From positions 96,145-160,144 of the forward strand of contig MNCI01034026.1 in NCBI GenBank assembly GCA_015680685.1: a stretch of 64,000 nucleotides of DNA, written 5' to 3'. Source of the stretch: Gnetum montanum (Eukaryota; Streptophyta; Gnetopsida; Gnetales; Gnetaceae). Both the position numbers and the translations under genes were made by a program. Positions 1 to 10,200 of this stretch are shown one piece after another (positions within the stretch are counted from its first letter, which is position 1; the number at the start of each line of letters is the position of its first letter). The notes below the pieces were generated by a model, which made no database searches, was not told the origin of the DNA, and was given only the letters and a program-made list of their open reading frames with translations.

Positions 1-272
1 TAAAACCATGTACTGCAAGGTTTATCCAATCAAGTTCAACTTTATTGCCATACACAACTTGGGTTCAGGTTACAAGCTGCTCGAATAAAGAGCCGTTCAC
101 TCTAGGACTCCTACTACGGGCACATGGGAAAAATTCTAACTCTGGAGTGATCAATCTACCAAAGCTTCGCTACTTCTAGCCAGGATTGGGAAATAAGGGG
201 AGTACCGCCTCTTATTTATAGATATGGTGATGGACCGCGATATCGCGGCACAGTGCATGTCGCGTCTCATCA
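1..272 (-). mobile_element. Partial Athila-type LTR inserted in element A protease
   Basis: The segment reads as the U3 end of a minus-strand LTR: it ends CTCATCA at 272, has a reversed TATA (tcttatttatag at about 212-223), and resembles the other LTRs here around 'gaataaagagccg'. Its U3 contains the perfect palindrome CCGCGATATCGCGG (about 237-250). Immediately after, at 273, element A's protease coding homology resumes with CCAGT, which is the expected site in the intact homologue in element B. The rest of this insertion, solo LTR or full element, lies before the window. Confidence 0.7.
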
Positions 273-560
273 CCAGTCCATCACTGTTCCCTTAGGATTA
301 GTGGAGGGCATAGTGACCACCATTTTTGGGTGGTCCTACCCTGCTGATTTCCTGGTCATCCATGTGGAGAACTGCAAGGGGAGCTTCCCAATCATTATGA
401 GAAGAGCCTGGCTAAGCACAGTGGATGCATGACTAGGACTCTGAGATCTGTCCCTTGAAATTTCAAAGGAAAATCCTTTCAGGAAGATTGAGAAGAATTA
501 CGTTCCATGCATAGCGTACAGTGACTCAGGGTGCAGCTGTGTGCAGCAGTTATGGTCTGC
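273..560 (+). pseudogene. Retroviral-type protease fragment of element A
   Basis: Translation from 273 gives SITVPLGLVEG, then GWSYPADFLVIHV and a DLSLEISKENPF segment, which match the protease region of element B (60943-61347) almost residue for residue. This is the C-terminal half of the protease; the active-site DSG-like segment would lie upstream of the LTR insertion. Stops interrupt it at about 430 and 442 (gca tga cta gga ctc tga). At the second, B has CGA where A has TGA, a CpG decay. It is a pseudogene fragment cut by a nested LTR. Confidence 0.75.
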
Positions 561-1059
561 TAAGCAGATATCCATTCAAGCATGAAGTCGGTGTACCGAG
601 GCATCACCTGTTCAATAGTGCCTGTATGCAGTAGCCACTAACCAAGAAGGAACCCAGTGGCTGACAGCTGATCTTGCTAGTAGCGCATTGTGCATGGAAC
701 TATCTGAGGGGCTTGTGCAAGCCTACATTGAAAGCATGGATGAAATGGAAGAGGTTCATCAACAGGTCTCCATTGTTGATGACCATGATGACTAGGGGAA
801 GCTACAAATCCCTAAGAGCTTCAAACAAGAGCCCCTAGAGCTAAAGTCTTTACCGGCTCACTTGGAATATGCATTTTTGCAAAATGGAAAGCTGGTAATC
901 ATCAATGCCACCCTTGCTCCTGAACAGAAAAAGAGATTGTTGAAGGTGATAAACAAATGGGTTACTGTGTTGACATGGTCATATCCTGAGTTGATTGGAG
1001 TTGATCCCAGGGTCTACCAACATCAGATCTATATTAACCCTTCCATGAAGCCACGATGA

Positions 1060-2340
1060 TAGCCACAAAGATGATTGAATCCCAAACTGAAGTAGGTCGT
1101 AAAAGATGAAATCGAACAATTGCTAAAGGCGAGGTTCATCTATTCTATTACCGATAGCGAATGGGTTAGCCCACTTGTTATTGTACCCAAGAAAGGTGGC
1201 AAGTGAAGGGTCTGTATTGATTTCTAGTTGCTCAATATGGTGACCTTCAAGGACCACTTCCCACTCCCATTTGTAGACCAGGTGTTGGACACTATCGTAG
1301 GGCACCGCTACTATAGCTTTTTGGATGGTTATAGTGGTTATAACCAAATCCAAATAGAACTAGAGGACCAGGCCAAAACAACTTTCACAAGTCCATGGGG
1401 GACTTTCGCATATAAGAAGATGCCCTTTGGCTTGTGCAATGCGCCTGCTACGTTCCAACGCCTTGTCCTAAGCATCTTCCAGCAACAAATCGACAATGGG
1501 GTAGAATTTTTCATGGATGACTTCTCTACCTATGGGGCCACGTTCGAGCAAGCCTTGGATCATCTAGAGCAGGTTCTAAAAAGGTGTGTAGACACCAATA
1601 TATGGCTCAATTGGAAGAAGAGCCATTTGATGGTCTAAGAAGGCATTGTGTTGGGGCATCACATCTGACAAACAGGGATTAGTGTGGATCCTAAAAAGAT
1701 CAGGGTCATCCAAGGAATCACCCACCAACCAAGTACCGTCAAAGATGTTTGGTCATTCCTTGGACACACTAATTACTACTGACATTTCATTGAAAACTTC
1801 TTGAAGATCGCCAAGCCGTTGGTAGAACTTGCAAAAAAGGACGCTCTATTCATCTGGACCAAGGAATGTGAGTCTGCGTTCCAGGCGCTGAAACAGAAAC
1901 TCGTAGAAACTCTAGTTCTACAGGCACCTAATTGGTTTAGACCCTTTTACATTATGATGGATGCATCCAACTACGCTTTGGGAGCCATGCTTACATAGTG
2001 TGATGATCAGAAACATCCATATTATATCCACTGTGCATGCCATAGCATTGTGGGTGCTCAGCTGAACTACACCACCACCAAAAAGGAGTTGATGGTAGTG
2101 GTGTTCACCTTCGACAAATTTTGGCACTATGTGCTCGAATACGAGGTGTTTGTGCATACTGACCATAGTGCTATCTAGTTCCTGATGAAAAAACCAATGA
2201 TGATCCCCCGCATAATTCGGTGGCTAGTGATTCTTTAGGAGGTTGATCTTACCAGGGTAGATCGGAAGGGGATCGAGAATGTGGTTGCTAACCACTTGTC
2301 TCGGTTGCAATGGGATGACATAGAAGAGAAGGAGCCCTTA
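1060..2340 (+). pseudogene. Reverse transcriptase-RNase H of element A
   Basis: Copies element RNA into DNA in the parent family. Visible RT blocks are WVSPLVIVPKKGGK (about 1160), HFPLPFVDQ, FLDGYSGYNQ (about 1321), TSPWGTFAYKKMPFGLCNAP (about 1390) and FMDDFSTYG with the catalytic DD at 1516-1521. The connection block IRVIQGI and the RNase H start FIWTKECESAFQALK (about 1849) follow. RNase H residues MMDASNYALGAML (about 1953) and VHTDHSAI (about 2152) are readable. Stops occur at about 1057, 1093, 1204, 1225, 1636, 1669, 1780, 1996 and later, so no complete protein can be made. The FMDDF motif rather than YVDD supports Athila-type Ty3/gypsy. Confidence 0.85.
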
Positions 2341-2499
2341 TCCAACCAATTTTTAGATGAACTCCTCTTCACAGGCGTAGTTAATCCTCAAGTGCCCAAA
2401 GAATCCCCTTGGTTCAACCACATCCTCACCTACCTCACCACTTAAGAGTTGCCAAAGGAGTAGAACCATCGACAAAAACAATAGTTTCTCCATAAGGCC

Positions 2500-3663
2500 A
2501 AGCATTTCATGGAGATCAATGGTCACCTTTAGAAGGTATGCGCAGATGGCTTGGTTCGATGGTGTGTCCCTGATGATGATACACTACGCATCCTCTAGGA
2601 TGCGTATGAGGGCCCTTGTAGGGGCCACTATGCTGGACGCTGCACTATCATTAATATCCTACTTGCAAGGTATTACTGGCCTACCATCTTCAGGGATGCA
2701 CAATGGTTCGTCCGCTCCTGCGAACAATGCTAGAGGGACGATGGGATGATGGCATGATTGGAGGGACCTCAACAGTGGATCCAACCATTAGAGCCCTTCG
2801 ACATTTGGGGTATCGACTTCATGGGGTCCATCATACCCCTATCAAACAAAAAGGCATACATCATCGTAGCTATGGACTACTGTACAAAGTGGGCAGAAGC
2901 GACAGCCATCGTCGACTGTTCTTCCAACACTACCACATGATTTGTCTAGCAACAAATCATCAACAGGTTTGGAGTGCCACGTGCACTCAACTCTGATAAT
3001 GGGACTCATTTTATGGATGTCACTTTTCGGAAACTCATGTAATGCTTAGGAGTAACACATAAATTCATAGCACCCTATCACCCCCAAGCCAACGGGTAAG
3101 CCGAAGTCACCAAGATCCTTACCCAAACCATCAACAAATACAGGAGGGATTGGAGTACTAAACTTAACGATGGCCTATGGGCCTATCGCTCCACTTGGAA
3201 ACTTCTTGTAGGGTACTCTCCCTATGAGTTAGTGTACGAAAAGTTACCAACACTTCCAATTCAGGCCAAACTTCCCACACTATCCACTGCCAGTGGCTTA
3301 GGCCTTAATCTCCCACTTGCACAACGAGAACAACTCATCAATTTAAGTGTGCTAGATGAGAACTGATTAGTGGCCCTATCTTCCAATGAGATCCACAAGG
3401 CCTATAACAAAAAACGACATGATCTTAGGATTTGGAAGGTCACAGTTAGATGTCGAGACAAAGTGTTGTATTGGCACCCCTCACACATATCTCAACCAAA
3501 CAAGTTTCAAACATTATGGGAGGGACCTTACATTATCTTTGAAACCTTCCCATCTAGGGCCTTGCTTATCCACAAACCTGAGGACCCCACCAAAATGCAG
3601 TTAGTCAACCGCCAACAATTGAAACCTTTCCGTGAACTCCACTCAACCAGCGCAACCGCCTAG
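2500..3663 (+). pseudogene. Integrase of element A
   Basis: Inserts the cDNA into chromosomes in the parent family. The zinc-binding domain shows GHYAG (about 2627) and SCEQC (2716-2730). The catalytic core keeps the first Asp in WGIDFMG (codon 2815-2817), the second in SDNGTHF (codon 2995-2997) and the Glu near HPQANG-AEVTK (about 3080-3108). The C-terminal part has LYWHPSHISQPNKFQTLWEGPY and ends at TAG 3661-3663. Several TAG/TAA/TGA codons interrupt the frame (for example at 2731, 2938, 2947). The C-terminal region is the longest intact stretch (3370-3663) and pairs closely with element B at about 57800-58100. No chromodomain is evident. Confidence 0.85.
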
Positions 3664-5229
3664 TCATCACCAGGACAACCTTGCTCCATTTTTCATGTCT
3701 CCTCCTTTCCATTTGTCATGGGGGAGACCATCATCCCTGTTGATCCATTTCACTACACCCCTCACCATTTGGTAATTTTTTGTTTTACACCTTTTTTTTT
3801 CAACATCATTCATACGTTTTCCAATTCTTATCCAATTTTTTTCTTTCTTTAATTATTTTCCATTTCATTGTGTGTGTTTCATTTTTCTCATGATCGCTAA
3901 CCCATCTTCTTATTGTCATCAGGCATTTGGCACGAATGGTTTTCTTTGCAATGGGTAATGTAATAGTCCACTCGGTTATCTGGCTCCCGCAATTGCATGG
4001 TTGTCCTTGGACTTTACATCTATTTTCAGCTCATAAAATCGGCAATGAGTCCACGTCATCCATCCATTCAACCACTCCATGGTTTTCCTTTTGTTGGAAG
4101 AATGCAACCCCTTCACTTCAAAATATTTTAATTAATGTGTGACTTGTGTAGTTCCCAGACTCAGGAACGACCTAATGGTTTAAGTCGAGTGTGACTTCAA
4201 GGGGAATGCAACTATCGTCTCTCTCTCTTATCCCCTGGGTTGTTGGTGTGCCCTTACAGATTTTTTACCACTCCACGTTTCTCTCTCCACGAAAGCTTCT
4301 AGGCAGTTCGACCTTGCATGGTGTGGTCCTCACCGAAAAATTCAAAAAAAAATCAACATGAGGATTCAAAGCACACCCCTTGGTCGAATGCATGCAAACA
4401 CACATGGGTCTTTGCATGGTGTGGTTTCCTTGAAAAGAAAAAAATCATCATAACATCACTATGTGGGAATTCAAAGCACGCCCCTTAGACTGCCTCTAAT
4501 GGGCCACAAGCACTCGTTATGGGACTTCCTTTGTCCTCTCTAACTTTTTTCCATTTCACTTCCTTCCTCTCACATTTTTTGGAATGGTGGTTCTCTATGG
4601 ATGCATTCTTGCTTCCTTGGGGAATGGCCAAGGCTTCATCTATTGCTATGATGTCACTGAATGCAGATGGCTTTGGGTTTGAACTCAGGAAAGGTTCTAC
4701 CGGGTCACTTAACCACAATTGCACATGGGCTTTTATGTGACCAATGATCTGAATTTCCATTCCCTTATCTCTCTCTACGCCCATTTCTCTCCGTAACTCA
4801 CCTCACTACCTGTTTTATGTTGTGTAAGTTCTCATGGTCTCCTTGGACTTCTCATGCCTTGGTAGGATCTCTTGGATTGGAGTCTTAACTAGCGAAAACC
4901 AATTCTTGACCTCGGGGCCCACAGACCCCAATGTTGGGGATATGCAGGGGCTACTAAGGCTATTTACTGCTATGGGGAGGACCTACTTGCATATTCTTGG
5001 TCCTGCTTGTTACGTATCCCATCCTTTGGATTTCCTAGTCGATTATTTTCAGGGTCCCATCACTCGATTTATTTCCCGTAGAGTTCTTTATGAGTCCCAT
5101 TCTCCCAATTTTGACTCTTTTTTGAGCCACAATTTCCCTCCTCCTATCCTTAGCCATGTTTGGGCCTCTCACGTGCTTCAACGACCCCAATTTGGCATTT
5201 TAAATTCATCATTTTAGGCTTTTTCTGGG
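3664..5229 (+). other. Non-coding spacer between integrase and internal promoter, element A
   Basis: About 1.6 kb follows the integrase stop. It aligns at DNA level with element B (about 57750-56230, minus) and in shorter pieces with C and D (for example the block around 'ccccttgaggtcacacc'). Open frames in A (4834-5217) and B (56243-56587) overlap the same DNA but read in different frames, so I treat it as non-coding. Pyrimidine-rich tracts occur at about 3790-3860 and 4215-4290. Confidence 0.6.
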
Positions 5230-5255
5230 TTGGTCAACGGGTGAACACCCTTGCA

Positions 5256-5344
5256 TATACGGGGCCCCGTCGACGTAGCCCCCTGTGTATAAGCAGTCAT
5301 GTATACATAGCCCCATCAACGCAATGCCTAACCCCTATATATAG
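5256..5344 (+). promoter_or_regulatory. Internal promoter-like block upstream of aORF, element A
   Basis: The block contains CCCCGTCGACGTAGCC at 5265-5280, a perfect 16-nt match to 8880-8895 in the U3 of the same element's LTR, together with related GTATAC/GGCC motifs. A TATA box (tatatatag, 5336-5344) follows, in the same order as U3 motifs then TATA in the LTR. It lies about 370 bp before the aORF ATG. The matching position in B (56106-56220) and C (33122-33230) also has motif cluster plus TATA. Promoter activity is inferred. Confidence 0.55.
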
Positions 5345-5487
5345 GGCCACTATGCTTCACATTTTCATCATTTAGGATCCAAATTGAGGGGAGATTTTGC
5401 CATTTTTTCTACGTAACCCTTCCCAACATTCCTACATTCCATCGCACGTCTGCATCAATCGATCCTTGCCCTTTTAAGCAACCAGAG

Positions 5488-5713
5488 GTATGCTATTAGT
5501 CGTTGGGGGGGTGATGCCTATGTGTAATTAATTAATTAATCAAATTAACTAATTTAATTACGAAAATTTTGGCTCTAACCCATAAATTAACACTCCGGGA
5601 GACTTAAAGGAATGCCTGTGCCAACAACATAACTTGGTCAAATTGAGAAGGTTTATAAGGACCATCTTTAGGTACTCATGCATGGTCTAACGGGAAGTTA
5701 TGTTTGATTGTAG
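5488..5713 (+). other. Candidate leader intron before aORF, element A
   Basis: The donor is AG|GTATGC at 5487/5488 and the acceptor TTTGATTGTAG|ATGGCACC at 5713/5714. The same donor and acceptor contexts occur in element B at 55960 and 55683. Removal joins an ATG-free leader, starting downstream of the TATA box, directly to the aORF ATG; the intron itself contains ATGs. There is no transcript evidence in the window. Confidence 0.5.
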
Positions 5714-8567
5714 ATGGCACCCAAACTGAGGCATCCAAGGGATGAAGGGCCATCACAACCAAGGGACAAGCACCCACACATGGAAAGGGGATGAGGAGTG
5801 CAACCACTAGAGCACGCGAAGTGCTCTCATGCAACTGGTCCTCTCCGTGAAGAACCTAACGTGGAATCTGTCCACCAGATTCCTGAAGAGGTAATTCTCG
5901 ACGAGCAATCACAAGGGGATGAGACTCCTAGGATAGCACCACAGCTTGAGATCACCCTGACCTAAGCTTGCCTTGATGCTATCATGCCACGTGAGATGCA
6001 GCAAATGGTCCTTCAAGAGCTAAATTTCAGACCATTCCTTGAGAACGCACCAAAAGAAGTAAGGCTCCAACTGCAACACTCTCTGATATGGCCAATCATC
6101 ACAACCAGTGGTGAATGGTACTTAGAAGAGACTTATCTCTTCTAGATGAATCGGAAACCAGGGTCTAGAGTAAGAATCAAAGTCATTTATGTCTCTTACT
6201 CTTCAGAGGCAATAGCTCAGGCTCTGGGGCTACCTAAGATCAGGGCAAATGTGGTGGAAATTCCAAAGTAGGCCAATCCAAAGGTAAAGGTAGAATGGAC
6301 CAAACAGTGTTATGGGGTAGAGTGCAAGAAATTCAGCTCCCTAACCACGGTGGAGAGGGTGTACTCAAAGATCATGTCTTACCACTTGAACCCAATGGTA
6401 AGACCCAGCAAAATCATTGCCTTCCCACCCATGTGTGTGCCACCTTGAGTGGGAAATTCCCAATGAATCTTCCATAGCTATTGTTTTTGGAGATTGAAAA
6501 GAGGTTCATTGAGAAGAATGTGGAAGATGAGCTCTCCCCTTTCCCTGCCTAATCTGAAAGTTGTGCAAATGGGCAGGGATAACACAATACTCCAATGATG
6601 TAATCTGACATGCCTCGATTGCCTCTTGGTGGAAAATGATGAAGGATAAAACTCCCGCCACCATGCAGACAAAGGAGGAGGAGCAACCACCTCCACCACC
6701 TGCACAAACAACACAACTAGGTTCACAAACCATTGTAGAACACATCCACAAAATCTGGGAAATGATCTTGAGCCAGCAAGAGCAATCTGGTAGGACCGAT
6801 GGAGGAGAAGACCCTTCGGTCTATTGCCCTACAATGAGCCACCTAGAGTAAGTGGTTCGCTTAGTTAGCTTACTTGAAAGAGCAGGGCCTATGTTCTCCA
6901 CAGCTCGAGAGTAAGTACCAACAAGGACAGATCCTAGTGTTCAAGAGGTAATAGTATCAACCTGATAGCTATTTCCCAAAATCTCTGGGAATGCTGCTAC
7001 CTTTTTGGTACACTTGGAAGATGGTCAAGGCGCAACAGTCCTGGTGATGCAACACCAAGGATAGGAGATGATGGCTGAAGTGGTTGCTGACACAATTGCT
7101 ACGGTTCTTAACACATCGGTAGCACCTGTACCAGATGTTCATGGACTATAGGATGTACAGGCATCTACCGAAACTTCGCGTAGCAAGATTGATGTAGCCC
7201 AACACAAGGAGTTGTTGGACCGACTGGTGGGGATTAGGCAACCGCTTTCGGATGTCTTCGACCTTCTGGAAAACATTACTACAACCCAGTCGGAGTTGCT
7301 CTCGGCAAGGGGTAAGAGCCTGGTTTTGGAAGGGCAACTTGAAGCTACTCAAGATGCTTGTCAACTCTTAGCAACGGAAGTAGCCTAATTAAGAGTCCAA
7401 CTTGCCAATCTAGCCATCTTCAACCGTTAAATCACAAGAGATGAAGCTTTTCAACAACTTCAAACTAAACTTCAAATAGTTGAGGATGAGCAAGAGACGA
7501 CGATCTTCGACAAGTCCTTGGCAGACGTCTGAGCATATCGCTTAGACAAGTACTTGGCAGAAGTTCGCTAGGAGAATGTGCGACTAACTGCGGAGGTTCA
7601 TCGCCTACAAAATGTTGGTGTAGAAAATGAACACATGAAAAACTTTATCCATCAATAGCAGGAAGAACTAGGCATGGTGAATGATGACATAAAAAGGTTG
7701 ACTGCTGAAAATCAAAATTTGTCATTGGAGGAGGTTCAGGCATTGCGACAAAAATATGTAATTGGAATCGCCGCTTGGAAGAATGAGGCCCTGAAATTTG
7801 AAAACATCAAAAATAATTACAGGGACCAAGTGGGATTACAGAAGGAAGTAAATGAAAAGAATATTCAAGTCGCAAAAGCCAAAATGAACCAAGCGCTCCA
7901 GCAGCTCCAAGAAGTAGGCGATGCATGGCAACCTATCTTTGATGGGTTGAATGACTATAATAAAGCTGAAATCCACCTTAAGGAGCTGCAAATTGAGGAG
8001 ATGACAGAATATATAGAGCTTGCCAACCTTCGCTATGCAAACCTAGCTATGCTCACAGCTAGAAGACCATGGTCAGAGCTGGAAAAACAAGTGGCCGCCT
8101 CATATTCTCTATACAAGGGAGAGTTCTAGGCGCACAAAGCAATGAAGAAAAAGCTAGAAATGGAAAACGTGGAACTCAAAGTTCTCCACACAAGCTTCGA
8201 AGGATAACGTACAGTTACAGAGAACCTGGCCCATAGGATGAATGACTACTAGCAGCTGCAGGCATCAATCCAGGCGTTCGACATCAAACAAAAGAGGTTC
8301 ACAGCCTGGTTTGTCAACCTCAAAGAACTCTTCCCAGTGCTGTCATGCCCTTGGGAAGTTCCAATTCCAACACATATTGGAGAAGCTTCTCAGACTGTGC
8401 ACAACCCCAGAATCAAAGAAGAAAAGATGAGGGCTCTCTTGAAGGATTTTTAGCTACCTCCAGAAGTTGCAGCTGCTACAGGGGAACTGTCATCCATGTT
8501 GCCACCAATGCATGGGCTAGAGGCTGGAGAAGGTCTATTGGAACCACCACCCCCAGGGACGGTGTGA
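5714..8567 (+). pseudogene. Extra ORF (aORF) of element A: unknown protein with coiled-coil region
   Basis: It starts at ATGGCACCC just after the candidate splice acceptor and ends at TGA 8565-8567, a stop shared with element B. The span is 2854 nt (about 950 codons) against 2856 nt in B. Part 1 (about 5980-6480) has a folded-looking domain with readable blocks MVLQELNFRPF, ITTSGEWYLEETYLF, SRVRIKVIYVSYSSEA and EWTKQCYGVE. Part 2 is Pro/Gln/Thr-rich (about 6640-7000). Part 3 (about 7160-8200) is rich in E, K, Q and L, with heptad-like spacing; 7674-8129 is the longest intact piece. No signal peptide or clear transmembrane span is seen. Position matches the env-like ORF of Athila/Calypso elements, but I see no envelope hallmark. 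Stops and frameshifts make it a pseudogene. Function unknown. Confidence 0.65.
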
Positions 8568-8817
8568 CCTTCTTCAACAATTTTGTGCATCATTCTAGAT
8601 GGCAGAGACTCTAGGACTAGTGAAGTGTTCAATTTTATCTCTGAACACCGTCATTTTTGTAATTTGTCCTTCTCTGTAACTCGAGCACTTGGTCAAATTA
8701 ATGTTGTGTCATGTGTGCGTCATGTGTGTGTTTAGTCATGTGCGTTGTAAATAAGAATCCATACCTTCCAATTTGTAGAGTAACTCGAGGATGAGTTTTT
8801 ACTCAGTCATGGGGGTA
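8568..8817 (+). other. 3' untranslated region and polypurine tract of element A
   Basis: This is non-coding DNA between the shared aORF stop and the 3' LTR. It ends with CATGGGGGTA directly before TGATGAAG at 8818, a typical polypurine tract for plus-strand priming. The same GGGGGTA is found beside the B and D LTRs (CATGGAGGTA in C). Confidence 0.7.
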
Positions 8818-9705
8818 TGATGAAGTGTCATTAGTGGATGCATCAACTAGGCCACGTATACGCGGCCACATCGATGCAGCCCCGTCGACGTAGCCTTCCA
8901 TGCATCGACGTGGCCCTGTTTACGTAGAGCCTATTTTGGCCTATAAATAAGAGCTCCTTTTGCCTCATTTAGGCACTTTTCAGTTAGTTGTAGTGAAGCA
9001 CTTGCAGTTTCTTCCCACAGAAGATAGAATATTTTCCAAGTGCCCGCAGTAGATGTAAGAAAAGTGATCAGCTCTTTATTCAAGCGTTAATGTATCTTAG
9101 CCCATTGGCATGAAGATAATTAAGATGAACTATTCAAGCATTCGTTGCAGCATTTGGACTTAGCTATTTTATGCATTCAGTAGCTTAATATGTTTATGCT
9201 TTGTTAATTATTTAAGTTTCTATTATTGTTATCTCAGTCGCTATTGCTCATTCATAGTTCGTAAAGGTCATAAGTATGACCATCTTGAACATAAATCAAA
9301 CACTTGTTAAACCCAGTGACGCTTAACGTCTGGTAACCCAGAAGTGTTAGGAGATGCTCAGAACGTGCTTGGAAGATGGAATCGAATACTTATGCTAGGA
9401 ATAGTTAGAATACAAGCTAGGATAATTAGAGATTAGATAATAGATTATTCCTTACTTTTCATACCTTAATTAGTCGACAAAGGATAAGTAAAAGGCTATA
9501 AAAATCATTAGCCTTAATCTCACTTAACCATCGTAAACAGAACATCACAAGTGAGATTAGGAAGACAATGACCATTCTAACCCAAGGTTTCACTGGTTAG
9601 AGTCTAGTGTATGTTAAGTGCTTATAGTCTATGGAATTCAACTGAGTCGTGTGTGAACGCCCATGATTCGTATGGTTGGGTGTAGGGGTACTTAGCCGCT
9701 CATCA
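8818..9705 (+). repeat. 3' LTR of element A
   Basis: This 888-bp LTR starts TGATGAAG and ends CGCTCATCA. The U3 holds repeated GTATACGYGGCC and GTCGACGTAGCC-like motifs (8852-8930), then TATA (tataaata, 8942-8949). The next five bases, TCTAC (9706-9710), are the expected target duplication; its partner lies outside the window. Large parts match the element B LTR (51640-52576) in reverse orientation. Confidence 0.88.
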
Positions 9706-10200
9706 TCTACGCTTTGAAAGATGTCTTTTAACAAACTCCAATATTTAGAAGAGATGTCTTAGGGGTTTGGAATATGAATCTAGTGTAAGTGAGATCTCTC
9801 CTCTTGGACAGAGATGTCTCTAGTCTACTAGAGATGTCTTTACATTAGCTCATATGTCTTCACCACTTGCCAGACATCTTCTATCAATGCCTAGTATTCA
9901 TCCAAGACATTTATTGGACATACAAGATATCTTTCCAATGTCCAAACCCTATAAAATCATTTCTAGTGATAAGAAAGGGAATTAAAAGAGGTATCCCTAC
10001 ACCAGCTCTTTCAACCTTTAAAAAGTGGACTTATATGAACAAGAAAGTAGGAATAGAAGTGATCCCCCACTCAACAAGTTTGATCTCATGAATTCATATA
10101 GCATCATTAGTAAATTAATCTTCTCAATGGATCAAGTACTCATGCGTCTTCATTCCATGAGTGCTAGAAGCTTTTCTCCTCTTGAGTATGATTTCCTTCC
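9706..10200. repeat. AT-rich remnant with AGATGTCT cluster, probably LTR of fragment G
   Basis: Between element A and the decayed integrase of G. It holds at least seven AGATGTCT or AGACATC-type octamers (about 9719-9910), most within GAGATGTCT. The location just past the 3' end of the minus-strand pol suggests an old LTR U3 into which A inserted. No coding sequence is supported; the short frames at 9867-10210 look like chance. Confidence 0.4.

Larger units (their letters stand above)
273..9705 (+). mobile_element. Element A: degraded Athila-type Ty3/gypsy retrotransposon, 5' part outside window
   Basis: In order on the plus strand: protease C-terminal part (273-560), RT (about 1099-1790), RNase H (about 1800-2340), integrase (about 2500-3663), non-coding spacer (3664-5229), internal promoter-like block, leader intron, extra ORF (5714-8567), polypurine tract (to 8817) and 3' LTR (8818-9705). 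The RT carries FMDDFSTYG and an FLDGYSGYNQ block, typical of the Athila branch. The element matches element B along its length in the opposite orientation. Its gag and 5' LTR are not in the window, because another LTR interrupts the protease at 272/273. The element is dead: many in-frame stops occur throughout pol and the aORF. Confidence 0.9.

Noticed and set aside
4834-5217. 127-codon open frame in element A spacer
   Set aside because: The homologous DNA in element B is read in a different frame (56243-56587) with other breaks, so there is no protein-level conservation.
5714-8567. Calling the extra ORF an envelope gene
   Set aside because: Position fits Athila env-like ORFs, but no signal peptide, transmembrane span or cleavage site is visible in any copy; described as unknown coiled-coil ORF instead.
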